From Piromyces finnis (lineage: Eukaryota; Neocallimastigomycota; Neocallimastigomycetes; Neocallimastigales; Neocallimastigaceae), in contig MCFH01000037.1 of assembly GCA_002104945.1 (NCBI GenBank), forward strand, positions 477,121 to 541,120: a stretch of DNA of 64,000 bases, read 5' to 3'. Within the stretch, counting starts at the first letter, position 1, and the number at the start of each line of letters is the position of its first letter. Of this stretch, positions 25,433 to 38,577 are shown piece by piece. Below the pieces are notes generated by a model that saw only the letters and a list, made by a program, of their open reading frames with translations, searched no databases and was not told the DNA's origin. A program made the translations under genes and the position numbers.

Positions 25433-28400
25433 TTTTGTATTCAATATCTAATGTATGGATTACAAAATAATAATGAGATAATATGATATTATATTATATT
25501 TATCATACAAATATTAAAAAAATAAAAAATAAAAATAAAAAAAAAATACAAAAAAGAAAAAAATTAGTAAATTAATATATTTTTTAACTACATGAAATTA
25601 TCTATTCATTATTATTACAACACCATATATTTCTTTTATTATTGTTATAATTTATTTTAATTTCGCTTATTTCTTTATAACTCATTCTTTTAACTAAATG
25701 AAGGAAATTTATTTTGATAAAAATAATTTTATCACCGCAATATATTGTAATAAATATGTTAATATTATATAAATTAACATTTTATATTATTTATTTTTAA
25801 AGACACTTTATACTTTATCAGTATATTTTTTTATTAATACTGTTTTTTATTTGTTATCTACTTTGTTTTTATTCTTTTATTAATGCATTACTGATTTCTC
25901 AATTATTACTTCTGTTGTATATATAATTAATAAAACATTATACGTATAATAAAAAATAAATATTTGTTATGTAAATTAAACTTTATATTTTCTCTCTTGA
26001 ATATTAATTTAGCTAATATTTAAAATAATAATGTTGTTAAATAAATTTCATAATTCTCGAGTAAATATAATTTTATCTTCATTTTACTATCCAAAAATAT
26101 ATAAATGGACAATAAATCCATTTCTATTTTATTATTTTCATTTGCAAAATATATAATTAAAATTAAAATAATTTAAATTACATTAGTTCTATAGGATATT
26201 AATTACTATTAAACTCTATGTTATGTTTGTTTTGTTTTATATTTATAATAATTATAATAATCCCATAAGAGTAATAATGTATAAAAGAAAAAAAAATAAT
26301 ATTTTAAAATAATTTATTATTTAATAATTAATACAATTTATTTTTATAAAATATTAATATTTAAGTTTAAATTTTATTTAATATAACTTCAAGTATATTG
26401 TAATTTTAAAATTAATTACATAAATTTATACATTTTTCATATTTTGTGGCTTTATAAATATAATATATGTAATCATCACATGTGTATATTTTGGTGATTT
26501 GAACAGCTGTATTTTAACAAGCAATTATTAATATTGAGTGAGTACTTTTATAAACAATTTATAATTATATTTTTTTTAAATTAGAGTGAAATAGCATAAA
26601 AATATGATGTATACATATAATAATAAAAAATAATATATATAAATTTATTTAAACTATACTAACACTAATTTTATAATCTAATCCACATAAAATAGAATAA
26701 CTAGAAAAAAAAAAAAAACATTCTTATGTATAATAATGATATTTATAATATTTTTAAACATATCTATGTTGATTAGGACATTAACCATGTTATTGATGTT
26801 ACTGATGCATATATACAAGCGTTAAAGTACACTGAAAGTAAATTTTTATATAATTTAAAATTTTTGATGGTATATTTTAACTCTTTTATTCAGATGAATG
26901 TTAATTTGGATAACAACTAATTATAAGTTATAATTAGAATAATTAGATGTATTATTAAACAAAAAGAAAAGAACTATTACTGATTTTAATAAGAAAGACT
27001 TTTTGAAAAAAACCAAAAATTAAATAAATTAACTAGAAAAACCAACAAAAACTGAAAAATCTAAATATAATGATATAAAAAAATATAATTTCTGTAAAAT
27101 AATTATACCAAATTTTTTTTTTAGAAATTCAGTAAAATACTCTTCTCTAAAATGCAAAAATAATATTGAGAGGTAATTATATTTGATATTCCTAATTATT
27201 CAAGTAAGGAATTTAATAATTCATGTAAAAACTAAATATTGCAAAAATATAAAATAGAAAAAAAAAAACCCTCAATATATACAATATCATAATTACTTAG
27301 TATATAGTATATATAATTATTATTATTATCAATTTCACATGTTTGTTTTTTGTTTATTTCTATTTATTCTATATTTTATTTAATTAATATTTAATATATT
27401 TATATTATTAATATTTAAATCAATATAGTTTTATACATTGGAGAGTGGAACTTTGTTAAAAAATTAAAAGAAACTTAAAAAAAAAAAGTTAAGATTTTAA
27501 TAATGATAAATAGTATAATATTTTTTGATGAATGAAAAATAATAATAGGCATTATAAATGTCTTTTACTTTTTTAAAAGTTATACTAGTAATTTTTGATA
27601 ACTGTTATATGATTATATGTGTATATTAATTATAATTTCTAATTTTTTTTTTTTGATATTAAATTGAATTAATATATTATTATCAATAAAAAATAATTTA
27701 ATTATATTACGATTAATTAAAAAATTTTTATTATTGATTTATTTTCATTTCAATTTGACCAATAACAATACATATATGTATTATATATATTTTATTATTT
27801 TATAAAAATTGAAAAGATGCCTTTTTCGTTTTTTTTTAATTATTTGTTAAAGGTTAAAAAAAAGTAATATATAAATTTATTCATTTATAATAAAATAATA
27901 AAATAATGATATTTCTAAAAAGAGTGTAGTGAATCATCTTTTGCATGTGAAAAATATTTATTTATTTTTTTTTAATATAACAAAGTGTAAAAGCATCATT
28001 TACATCATACATCAACATACATCAATAAAACTTTAAACAGTATAATAATTGAATATATGCTTTAATTAAAATTTAAAATTTTTAATAATAATTATTTTAA
28101 CTTATTGTTAATAAGTTTTTTTTATTTATATAAAGCCAAAAATGAAGATAAAAGATTAAATGAATTTTTTTTTGTTTTTGTTTTTCAATAAGTGCTCCAA
28201 CTAATAGTTTTTCTCGAGGGAATTTGAACAAAATCCAAAGATAAATAAATAAAACATTCATGCATGATAGATAAAGATGATAAAAATACATGTTTCATTA
28301 GTTTATAATAAAGAAAGCAATATAAAGGAAATTAATTAACAAAGATTAAAATATTAGTTTTAATAAATAGAATCATCCATAATTTAACAATGTTGATGCT

Positions 28401-28636
28401 TTAATACAATTATTTTGTTGGTCGCATTTTATTTATAAAACATTTTTATAGATGAAATGAAATTCAATTCTAAACAAATTTTATTATAATTATAATTAAT
28501 TATTAATATAATTCAAAATATTACTATATTTTAAAAAATTTTAGATTATAATAGGAGAAATAATATCCATAATAATTAATATAAAACATTTATAAGCCGT
28601 AAGATATAATCCATTTAGAAATATTATTTGCCAAAA
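25433..28636. other. Large divergent intergenic gap, no intact gene
   Basis: At 3.2 kb this is the longest gene-free stretch of the window, lying between the divergent Sec1-like copy B and the acyltransferase gene. Most of it is over 85% A+T. Two short exon-like islands with less biased composition are visible (26777-26840 and 28191-28240), but I could not join either into a gene. The promoters of both flanking genes are presumably here. No tRNA or rRNA is seen. Confidence 0.5.
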
Positions 28637-31508
28637 ATGGTCAAGGTATAATTGAATCAATAATTTTTCAATTAAAATAAATAATTATTAAAGTTTTTTT
28701 TATGCATATAATAGGATATATCAGAAATAAATAATGATTTAGAGCCGGAAATTGATTCATTTCAAGATAAATTTAGAAATTTTCTTTATGATTCTATTAT
28801 CTTTTTCTTTAATATTGTAATTAATAGTAAGTTTTTTTATTACTTTTATTTTATTAATTCAATGAATTAAAATAAAATCATTTTATAATTAATAAATATA
28901 AATAATTTTTTTCATCTTAAAATTTATAAAACTCAAAAATGATAGTTTTCTTTAGAGATGTTCAATCAAGAGGAGAACATTATATACCAAAAACAGGTCC
29001 TGCTATTTTTGTAGCTGGTAATATTTCATTATACAATAACTATATATATATATAAAGAAAAGTGTGAATAAATAACTGATTTTTTTTATAACAAATATCT
29101 TTTAATTTTCAAATTTCAAAATATTTTAGCCCCACATGCTAATCAAGTATAAATCTCTCTAATAATATAACCTTCATTATATAATTATAAGAAAAAGATA
29201 TGAAATTAAAATATTAACAAAAAACTTCATTATTTAAATTAAATGATTATATATAGTTTGTTGATCCAATTCTTTTAATCACTAAAACAAACAGAAGAAT
29301 TGGATTTTTAATTGCTCAATCATCAATGGAAAGAAAATGGATTGGTAGATTTGCTAGAGCTTTGAGAACAAGTAATATACTTTATAAATATTTATTAATA
29401 TATAGTTTCATAGTTATTAATGATATAAATAATATTATTTTAAAATATGTTTTATTTAATTATTATGTTAATTTCAACTACATATTATTTTACTCAAAAT
29501 CAAAAAATGCTTTCAAAAATGACTATATTAATATTTTATTATACAATACAATAAAATTTACAAAACATGTATGTTAAAATCTGGGAATATATTAATATAT
29601 TATAACTATGTTATTTTTTGAAAACACTTTATTTACAATATAGTTCCTGTAATTCGTGCTCAAGATTTAGCTAAAACTGGTGAAGGAACAATTTATTTAC
29701 CAAGCCCATTAACTGATCCATTACTTGTTCGTGGTTATAATACTAAATTCTTGTCAACTTTAAAGCCAAAATATAAGTTATCATTACCAAACAAATGCTT
29801 GGCTGAAGTAGAAACTGTTGTTTCTGATACCGAACTTATTTTAAAGTATCCATTTGAAAATGGTGTTGAACTTTTAACTAAGGAAAATGGTAGTTCTTTC
29901 AGATATGCTCCATTTGTTGATCAACATGTTGTTTACAGCAAGGTATTCCATCGTCTTAATAGTAATAGATGTATTGGTATTTTCCCAGAAGGTGGTAGTC
30001 ATGATCGTTCTTCATTCTTACCTCTTAAAGCTGGTGTTACTATTATGGCATTGGGTGCAATGGCTGAATATCCAGGTTTAAATGTTAAAGTCATACCAGT
30101 CGGTTTAAATTACTTCCATCCAAATAAGTTTAGATCTAGAGCTGTTGTAGAATTTGGTAAACCAATTGATATTCCAAAGGAATTAATTGAACAATACAAG
30201 TTAGGTGGCCAAGAAAAGCGTGAAGCTTGTTCTACTCTTTTAGAATCTATTTACAATAGTTTACTTACAGTTACAGTTACTGCTCCAGATTATGAAACAT
30301 TAATGGTTGTTCAAGCAGCTAGAAGACTCTATAATCCACTTCACAAGAAACTTAATTATGATAATACACTTGAACTTACAAGAAGATTAACTGCTGGATA
30401 CATTGCTTTTAAAGATGTTGATGAAATCAAAGAACTTACTCAAAAAGTTACCGAGTATAATGAAAAATTAAATTATTTCGGTTTAAGAGATCATCAAGTT
30501 CATACAACTTCATTAGGAAGATATGATGCATTTATTTTACTTTGTATTAGATTCTTCTACTTCTTATTAATGTTCGTCATATCTTTCCCAGGTTTTATCA
30601 TAAATGTTCCAATTCTTTATATTAACTCTGTATACAGCAAGAAAAAGGCTAGAGAAGCTAAAGCAAAATCAACTGTTAAAATTAATGCAATTGATGTTAT
30701 TGCCACATGGAAAATTTTAGTTACTTTAGGTATATGCCCATTATTCTATATTATCTATTCCCTTATTGTAGTATATATATATATCAAATCAACTCCAACC
30801 CATACTACACTTCTTAAAGATATAAATGTTTTCTTTAAGGCATTTACATTTATTCCACTTATTTCATATCTTTCTATTCGTTTTGGTGAAACTGGTGTTG
30901 ATTTATACAAGTCATTACAACCTTTATTCTTAGCTTGTCTTCCAGATGGAAGAAGAGAAACTGAAAAACTTAGAATGGAACGTTTAAGTCTTCAACGTAA
31001 AATTAATCAATTAATTGATGAATATGGTCCAAAATTAATTGAAAACTTTGATTCTATAAGATTAGTTAGTAAGTCTGAAGCAGATGAAAGTGCTAAATTT
31101 GGTGAAAAATTAGATTTAGGTGAAGCAACTTTAAGTACTAGAAAACGTATTTTTGATAATATTAATCATAGAATTTGGTACAGAGGTGGTAATGCCAGTG
31201 CAACAGAAGCCGAAGAAGATCTTGCTGAAGATGAATCTGAAGAAGGTGCATCATCATCTGATGACGATAATGAAAATAACGGTAAACTCTTAAAGGGATA
31301 TCGTAATAAATTACGTAGAAGATTCAGAGAAACAAAATATAATAGATTAGATTCCAATAATACTGATGTTGAAGAATACACAAATAAATTTTCCAAATCA
31401 AAGAGAGAAAATATATTAAAGAAGATTCAAAGTGAAGAAAATTATAATGATTCCGATGGCGGTTTATCTTCCTATGCTACCTCCTTTAGAACTAAAAAGT
31501 ATAATTAA
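28637..31508 (+). CDS. GPT2: Glycerol-3-phosphate / dihydroxyacetone-phosphate acyltransferase, Gpt2/Sct1 type
   Basis: This ER enzyme performs the first acylation of glycerol-3-phosphate, giving lysophosphatidate for phospholipid and triacylglycerol synthesis. Six exons join in frame: 28637-28645, 28715-28826, 28946-29017, 29130-29146, 29257-29371 and 29644-31508, giving 729 residues (yeast Gpt2 and Sct1 are about 740-760). Acyltransferase motifs: APHANQFVDP at about 65-74 (catalytic His and Asp), RIGFLIAQSS with RALRTIPVIRAQD, and GIFPEGGSHDR at about 221-231. Membrane spans lie near residues 404-430 and 463-488, with a third hydrophobic segment near 504-521. The C-terminus is charged, with a Ser/Asp/Glu cluster (EEGASSSDDDNEN) typical of phosphoregulated Gpt2 proteins. 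Exon 1 encodes only Met-Val-Lys, and exon 4 is 17 nt and carries the catalytic HANQ. Codon use is less AT-biased than in the neighbours, consistent with high expression. Confidence 0.93.
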
Positions 31509-32537
31509 AAGTTTTTGATGAATATTATGTTTTTTTAAGTAATTAAAAAATATAGATAAAGAAAAAGATTTATTTTCAAAGGTTTCTAAGAAATGAAGAT
31601 ATTGTAATAACGGCTTTAATTCATATATTTATTTTTATATACGATGCAAACAGAAATATAAAAAAATAATTAAAATAAAAAAGCAAAAATAAATCAAAAA
31701 CAAAAATAAAAAAGTCAAGTTAAAAAGTCAAAAGAAAAACAAAATTAAAAAATTCAAAAAAAAAAAAAATTCAAAAAAAAATTCAAAAAAAAACCAAAAA
31801 AAAAAACCAAAAAAAAAAAAAGAAAAAAAAAGAAAAAAAAAATAAACAAAAACAATAACAAAAACAAAAAAAAAAAAACAAAAATATAAAAACATAAATA
31901 TATATATATATAACAAATTTTAATTTTTCAAATTCATCATTATTATTTCCAATTTCATTAATTTCAGCCATTTTTTTTTTTTTTTTTTTTTGATTTTTCT
32001 TTAGTTTTTATTTTGATTCTCTCTTTTTTTTTTTTTTTATAAATTATCTTTTTCCTACTAATGATGCTTAATATTATAATCATCAGTAAAGATATACTCA
32101 CATTAAAAAAAAAAAAAAAGGAAAAAGAAAAATAAAAACGAAATATATAATAATTACCATTAACCATTTAATACTTTTTTTTTTTATTTTTCTTAAAATC
32201 TATTATTAATTTTAAATTTTATACATTCTTTGTTTTTTGTTTATTGTTTTTTATTTTTTTATTTTTTTTTTTTTTATACTTTCTATATCATTATAAACAA
32301 TATTTATATTTTTTCTAATTAATTTATTAATACCATATTTTTAATACTAATAAATAACCATTTCCCCTTTTTTAAACTTTTAAATTAAAAAAATAAAAAA
32401 AATAAAAAAAAAAAAATAAAAAAAAAAATATAAAAAAAAATATAAAATGACTGGAAAAAAACTTGTTTCAATTCATATATTTTTAATTTGTGTTAATTTT
32501 TTTTTTTATATTTTTATAATAAAAAAACTGAATGCAA

Positions 32538-32576
<39 letters not shown>

Positions 32577-32723
32577 AAAAAAAGTCAAAGTTATGAATTT
32601 TAGATAAATAACAAATAAAAAATCTTTTGTTATTGATTTATTTTATTATATTATTCATTATATTTTATTTTTGATCCATTCCTTAATTTTTTTTTTTTTA
32701 TATTCTATTTACAAATTTTGATT
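31509..32723. other. Convergent 3' spacer with large A-rich and T-rich blocks
   Basis: This gap lies between the stop codons of GPT2-like and GCP5. From about 31660 to 31905 the + strand is almost only A with scattered C (CAAAAA units). From about 31969 to 32290 it is dominated by T. An (AAAT)n run of about 10 units is at 32537-32577. The ORFs of Phe- or Lys-only composition here are by-products of these tracts. Confidence 0.7.
32537..32577. repeat. (AAAT)n microsatellite
   Basis: About ten uninterrupted AAAT units lie downstream of GCP5 in its convergent spacer with the acyltransferase gene. Confidence 0.9.
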
Positions 32724-33885
32724 CTATGGAGTTAAAAAGAGTATTAAAAATTCCACTAAATTTAAAAGTTCAAATAATAATGGTTATAATAATAATAACA
32801 ATAATAGGCATAGTAAAGAAAAAAAGAAAAAAATGTGTTATAATTAAAATATAGTTTAAATATATTAAATATTATATTATTTTTATATTTACATGCTCCA
32901 ATGGAAGAGGATGAGTTTTTGTCTTGATTAACATTAACATGACTGCATAGAACGGTTAAGGAGTTTAAAATAAATTGAAGAGTTTTATCAAATTCTTCAT
33001 TAATATGTTGATATTGCTTAAGAAGACGTTGTCTATTAGTTTCTTCCATATTTTTACGATGATAGTAAAGTTTTACTCGTTTTTGATATTCATATATGTC
33101 TTCTTGACTTTTTCTTTCTAAAAGACTTTCTTCTTCTGATGCATTAATATCATTTCCTTGAAATAGTTTTTTATTGTTAAGAGTGATTTCTGTAAAAATC
33201 AAACACATATTTAATATATCCTTAATATTTTTATGAATTATCTATTCATTTAGAAATTTTATAAAGGAAGATTATTTTTATTAATAAATATTAATAATAT
33301 TTATTTATTTTATAATGATTATAATTATAATTATAAATTACGGTTAAACTAATTAAACAATGCTCCCATATTTTTTTAACAAATTTGGAATGTTCTGTTT
33401 TAATACGATCAAAATTCTTATAGTTTACAATCTCTTCTTGAAATTCTTTTATATTATTATTTAAAACCTGTATTTATTGTAAGTATATGTTTTAATAGGT
33501 TATTTATATATATATATAGAATGATTAAATTTAAATTAAAAAGTTTATTTTTTTTTTTTACTTTATAATATTTCAAATATAAATTAATTTACCATATAAA
33601 AAACATAATTTTTTAAACCATTCACAAAATGAAGAAATTTCATTCTTAGACCAATTTTATAACCACATAATTTTGAAAGGGTATTATTTTCTGATAACAT
33701 TGGATTTCTTTTTTTATTCTGATGAATCCAATCATTAATAGTTAATGATTGAAATGCTATTTGTATAAACAATAAATAAGAAAATATATCATTATATTTT
33801 GCTAATGATTCCTTCGTAATGACATTATTTATTGGCCATGGCAACTATTAAAATATATTGAAAAAAAAATTTAGGTCTATTAGTT

Positions 33886-33918
<33 letters not shown>

Positions 33919-35349
33919 GAATCATTCTTATTAATTTTATATGAAAATATTATCTACATTAAAATTTAGTTTTATGTCAGGGAATAGATAACTTGAAATT
34001 TTTTCAGTTGGTATTGAGAGATAAATATTATTCATATAAATTTTCTTTTCCTTATTATTGATAGTTGATAAACTTTCCAAACAATCAATAAATACTGAGA
34101 ATAATTCATTAGATCTTTGCCAGACTAAATCATTTTTATTGATCTATTTTAAAATAAATTGTATTATCAATTAGCGTTATATGATATATAGATATATATA
34201 TTATGCCTAAGATTGTACTAAAATAATTATTATTTTTTAATAAAATTGACTTACCTTGTTGAAAATTATTTCAATAAATTTATGCCAAAAATCACCATTT
34301 TGTTGAAAATAAACATTTTGTAGAAGAGTAACATAATAAAATAAATGCTTATGCTTTTGTATTAAATTCACCAAAAGTTCAGAATAATATTGAAAAGGTG
34401 GTTGAATTGTTTTTTCAAATGAATTATATAAAATATTATCCATTGGTATCCAAGAAAATGATGAGTCTGTATATTTATTTGATAGATCTTTATAAAAATA
34501 AAAAAAGGTTTTAATATTCAATGATTAATAAATAATTAGTATTATCACCCAAGAGATCATAAAGATATTTTTTACTTACTTGAAAGAATTCCATCAATTT
34601 CAATATTATTTTTGGATATATTTTTCACAATTTGCATTTTATTTGGAAGATAAAAATCAATTATATCAGGATATATAGATTTTAGTTCATTAATATCCTT
34701 AGAGTAATTATCATCGTTATAAATTTCCATATCAATAATCATAGATTGATTATCATTATTTTTTGAGTTTATAGTATCATTGGCAATTATGTTAGATCTG
34801 GTATTCTGTTGAATAATATCTAGTATATCTTCTGTAGTATGTTCAATAGATGTCTCAGCATTATTTTTATTATCATTTGATATAATCATTTCTTCATTAT
34901 TTTTATTTTCCTTTAAAGAAATATCCATTGATTTTTCCTGATTTTCATTAATACTATTTATAAAACAAAAACACCATAATTCATAGAGTGTTGGAAAACC
35001 TTTTAAAAATGATGATTTTTCTTGAATATCCTATTTTTAATAAATATTGTATTAATTATAAAATATAAATATTTATTAATCAGCTTTTTTTTTTTTTTTT
35101 TTTTTTTTATATTCTAAAAATAACTTAGGATTTATGATTAAAATTTACTATTTTAAGATTCAATTCTTTTATTAAGTTAAAACTTTTTCCAGCTTCTAAA
35201 ATTTTTTGAACATAATCTTTTAAAAAGGTTGGATATATCTTTGTTTCATTAAATTCCTTAATATTATAATGAGATTCCCAAAAATCTGCTGAGTTGATAT
35301 CATTTTCAATATCTTGACTTCTACTCATACATAATTTTATATTTATAAT

Positions 35350-35392
<43 letters not shown>

Positions 35393-38083
35393 TATATTAA
35401 TTAATAAGAATACATTAATAATTTATTGATATTTTATTACATACTCTTGGATGAAAAATTCATTCATTGGATCATTAATAGTTCCTTCAAAAATCCAATT
35501 TTCTATAAAGGATATATATGGTTCTAGGGTATTTTTAAATATATTCATATAAATATTGAAAAGAACTTCATTTCTTATTAGAAAATACGATTTCATTTTC
35601 TCATACGTGAATAAAGTCAAAAATTAAAAGTTAAAGAAAATTAATTGTAATAAAGTTTTATAAATTTATATATTATTATTGTTAAAGGATATAAATTAAT
35701 TAATAAAAGACAAGCTTGAATAGTATTATTATATTTTAATTCTTAATATAATAAGAAATTAAATAATAAATAATAATAATATTTTAGTATTAAATATAAT
35801 AATCTTGAGCTTTATTTAAAAATTAATAATAAAATTATTTTTTGTTCAACTATACCATCTATTGATAATACACTGTTTAAGAAAATATGTAATTCTGATA
35901 GAACTGTAAGTATTAATGATAGTTCGTTTTTAATTGATAGAATAGTTGTAGTAGTTTTAGAAGACAATACTAATTTTTTATTATTTTTATTATTGATTAT
36001 TTTGTTAATATAAAAATCTTTTATATAATAATTTATTTTAATATACTAAAAAATTATCTATTTGTATATACCATTTTCTTTAATATAATTATTTTGAAAA
36101 TTTTCTTCTAAGTTTGATATTTTTTTATTTAAATAATTTAGTATTTCTGCTAGTGATGATGCAAAAGACTGCATTGTTTTAGAAACATGTTGATTAGGAT
36201 CTAACATACTATTATAGAATTTTAATATAAATAATTTTCCTTTTAATTTTGTATAAAATCTTTTAAATTCAAACTCAATAATTATTATTTTATTATTTCA
36301 TACTACCTTTTTGTAAATGAATGTAAATCTTTAATTTTTGATCCTTTATCTGCAAAATATTCAATAAGTTGGTTAATACAACTTGATGTCAAATGTTTCA
36401 GTGATAAATTTCTATTAATCTTTTTTTTTTTTTTAGAAAAAAAAAAGTTAAATTTATTATATTTTAATGAAAGATACATTTAATTTATACTTTCATTATA
36501 TTGCTTAATCTACCTCTACTTTATTGTATTTATCATATTTAAAAAATGCAGTATCATATCCCATTAACATAAACAATATTTCTCTGACAATATTTACTTC
36601 ATTTTCATAGCTTGATTTTAATAATAAATCGGGAATTATTTTGTTATTATCTCTAACTCCCTGTATAATTCCAATATCTTAAAAGTATGAACAACAATTT
36701 GTTAGTTTATTAATATAACTACATATATAGAGATATATGAATATTTTATTATTGCTACCAACAAGTAAATTTAATTTTAACAAATATTTATATATTTACC
36801 TAATGTATATGGATTTGAAATATCAAATCTTGTATTTACTGATATTTATAATATATATATTATATTTATTTTAATATTAAGAAAATAGTACAATAAATGT
36901 ATATTAAATATAATTATTTCTTACTTTCTTCTATTTTTATAATATTTTCTTGATTCCAATATTGACTTTTTCCAAAATTTTTTAAATTTCTCGATAATAT
37001 GTGCTAATTTTTTAATATAATTAAATTTTATAAATTTAAATTTAAATTTTCAGATACAAGTTGAGAAAAAAAAAAAAAAATAATAAAAATTTACAGATTT
37101 GAAATTATCCACATTTATATTATTGAAATGAATTGTTTCATTATTTAATTCTAAATTTTTACTAAAATTATCTTCATTTTCTCTTATAATATTTTTTTCG
37201 GTTAAAATTTCCCTTTCCGATTTAATAAATGAATCATTTTTCATCGTACAATTATCAATATATTCTGATTTTGTATCATATTCTGAATATTGTGTATCAG
37301 ATGAATCACTTGAATAGTTTGGAATTTGCCAATAATCTCCTGTCAAAGGATCTTCCTTTAATATGTCTTGCCATGTTAATTCTTTTTTATCAATATCTTC
37401 TTTAATTTCAAAGTAATGTGAATTGTAAAAAGCGCGAGTAGGTGATTTTGATAGATTTAATAGTAACATTAATATTTCTAATATTTTTGAATTTTTCTGT
37501 TTGAAAATTTATTAATAGTAAATCATTATTAAATGATTATAATAAAAAATATTTATTGTTATATTATTTATTATTATGGCTTCTGTTACTATAAAATTTA
37601 CCATTTGCATACTGTTTTTTTCGAGTAGTTTAAGAAGTTTTGTTAAATCTTCTGCACTTTTTTCTTGGGCAGAAATTTTAAACTTTTCAATAATACTTCA
37701 ACATTTAAAAAAATAAATTTGAATTTGATATAGTATTATATATTATGTTTTAAGATTTTTAAAATATAATTTATATCTATATTTTTATTATATGTATCTA
37801 CCCTTGATAAGAATCTCTAATATATGAAGCACTAGTCATTGTATAAGTGTTGAATCGTATTTTTGTAACCATACGTTTAGTTATATCTTTAAATTCCTTT
37901 GAATTTTTCTATTCATATATTTATTAAAATAACAAAATTACATTATTTAAATTAATATTTATGCTTATTATTATTATTATTTATTTTTTTAAAGCAAACC
38001 AAAATTTAATATACTTCTATGCAAGTTATTGCATATACTAATGGACTTAATTGTTCATAGTAATCTTGTTTAATTGTTGACAT
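32724..38083 (-). CDS. TUBGCP5: Gamma-tubulin complex component 5 (GCP5)
   Basis: GCP5 is a subunit of the gamma-tubulin ring complex that nucleates microtubules. Twenty exons join in frame: 38015-38083, 37802-37908, 37602-37695, 37095-37496, 36925-37003, 36800-36838, 36514-36677, 36307-36419, 36072-36208, 35856-35969, 35693-35741, 35445-35615, 35149-35320, 34580-35030, 34255-34487, 33958-34143, 33593-33844, 33350-33467, 32893-33189 and 32724-32755, giving 1,092 residues (human GCP5 about 1,024). The N-terminal ELTWQDILKEDPLTGDYW is the GCP5-specific signature. GRIP1 blocks: EVNIVREILFMLMG, NTLEPYISFIENWIFEG, DFWESHYNI, KILEAGKSFNLIKEL. GRIP2 blocks: LPWPINNVITKESLAKYNDI, MKFLHFVNGLKNYVFY. 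The second and third of the exons around 35.7 kb flank a U12-type intron. The last short exon and the 33350 donor are the least certain parts. Confidence 0.88.
35616..35692 (-). other. U12-type AT-AC intron in GCP5
   Basis: On the minus strand the intron starts ATATCCTTT at 35692 and ends AC at 35616 (77 nt). TTCTTTAAC at 35630-35638 is a near-consensus U12 branch site, 15 nt from the 3' end. The exon before ends with two bases of a Phe codon and the exon after supplies the third, restoring ACLLLINFLFTYEKMKSY, a helix expected in the GRIP1 domain. A GT-AG alternative (donor at 35871, acceptor before 35599) is also in frame but deletes this conserved segment. Confidence 0.75.
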
Positions 38084-38577
38084 TTTTAAATATATTATTT
38101 ATAATTTATTAAGTTTTTTTTAAGAAGTTTATTTTTTATTTTCTATATTTTATATGTTATATATGTTATATTTTAAATTATGATATGTATGTTTTTTGTT
38201 AAATTTAAAATATATTAATGTAATTTAAATTTAAATATCTTCCATATAATGAAAGATATTTATAATTTGAATAAAAAAAGTTTAAAAAAAATCAATATTT
38301 TAAATTTTAAACCATAATATTTGTATTATATTTAATTTATTCTGTCCATTAAAAAAATGTATTTATATATAATTAATTAAACTTTTAAATATTAATTTAA
38401 TTAAATTAATATCTATAAATTTTATTTTTTTTTTTAACATATTGAAATTCTTTTTAAGTGGAAAGTATTATAGAAGAAACATTTTGAAGAATATTTAATT
38501 TTATTTATTTATTTTATTATATCTAAACATCTTATGAAAAATAAACGCCATAAGTAGTATTTTCATTGTTATTGAAT
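38084..38577. promoter_or_regulatory. Short divergent promoter region between GCP5 and DNA-PKcs
   Basis: Only 494 bases separate the start codons of two divergent genes, so this is a probable bidirectional promoter. The sequence is AT-rich with no distinctive element that I can read. Confidence 0.5.

Noticed and set aside
28097-28291. 64-residue minus-strand ORF in the 3.2 kb gap
   Set aside because: It has a hydrophobic, repeat-like composition typical of chance ORFs here, with no family match or splice continuation.
31728-32167. Phe-rich and Lys-rich ORFs in the convergent spacer
   Set aside because: They arise from A-rich and T-rich tracts and have no start context, splice structure or family match.
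32762-32892. Tyr-rich C-terminal extension of GCP5
   Set aside because: This is read-through of the last intron after the GCA T/GTAAAT donor. The composition is repeat-like and matches no GCP.
35599-35871. GT-AG splicing of GCP5 directly from 35872 to 35599
   Set aside because: It is in frame but removes a conserved helix and ignores a complete U12 signal set. Kept only as an alternative.
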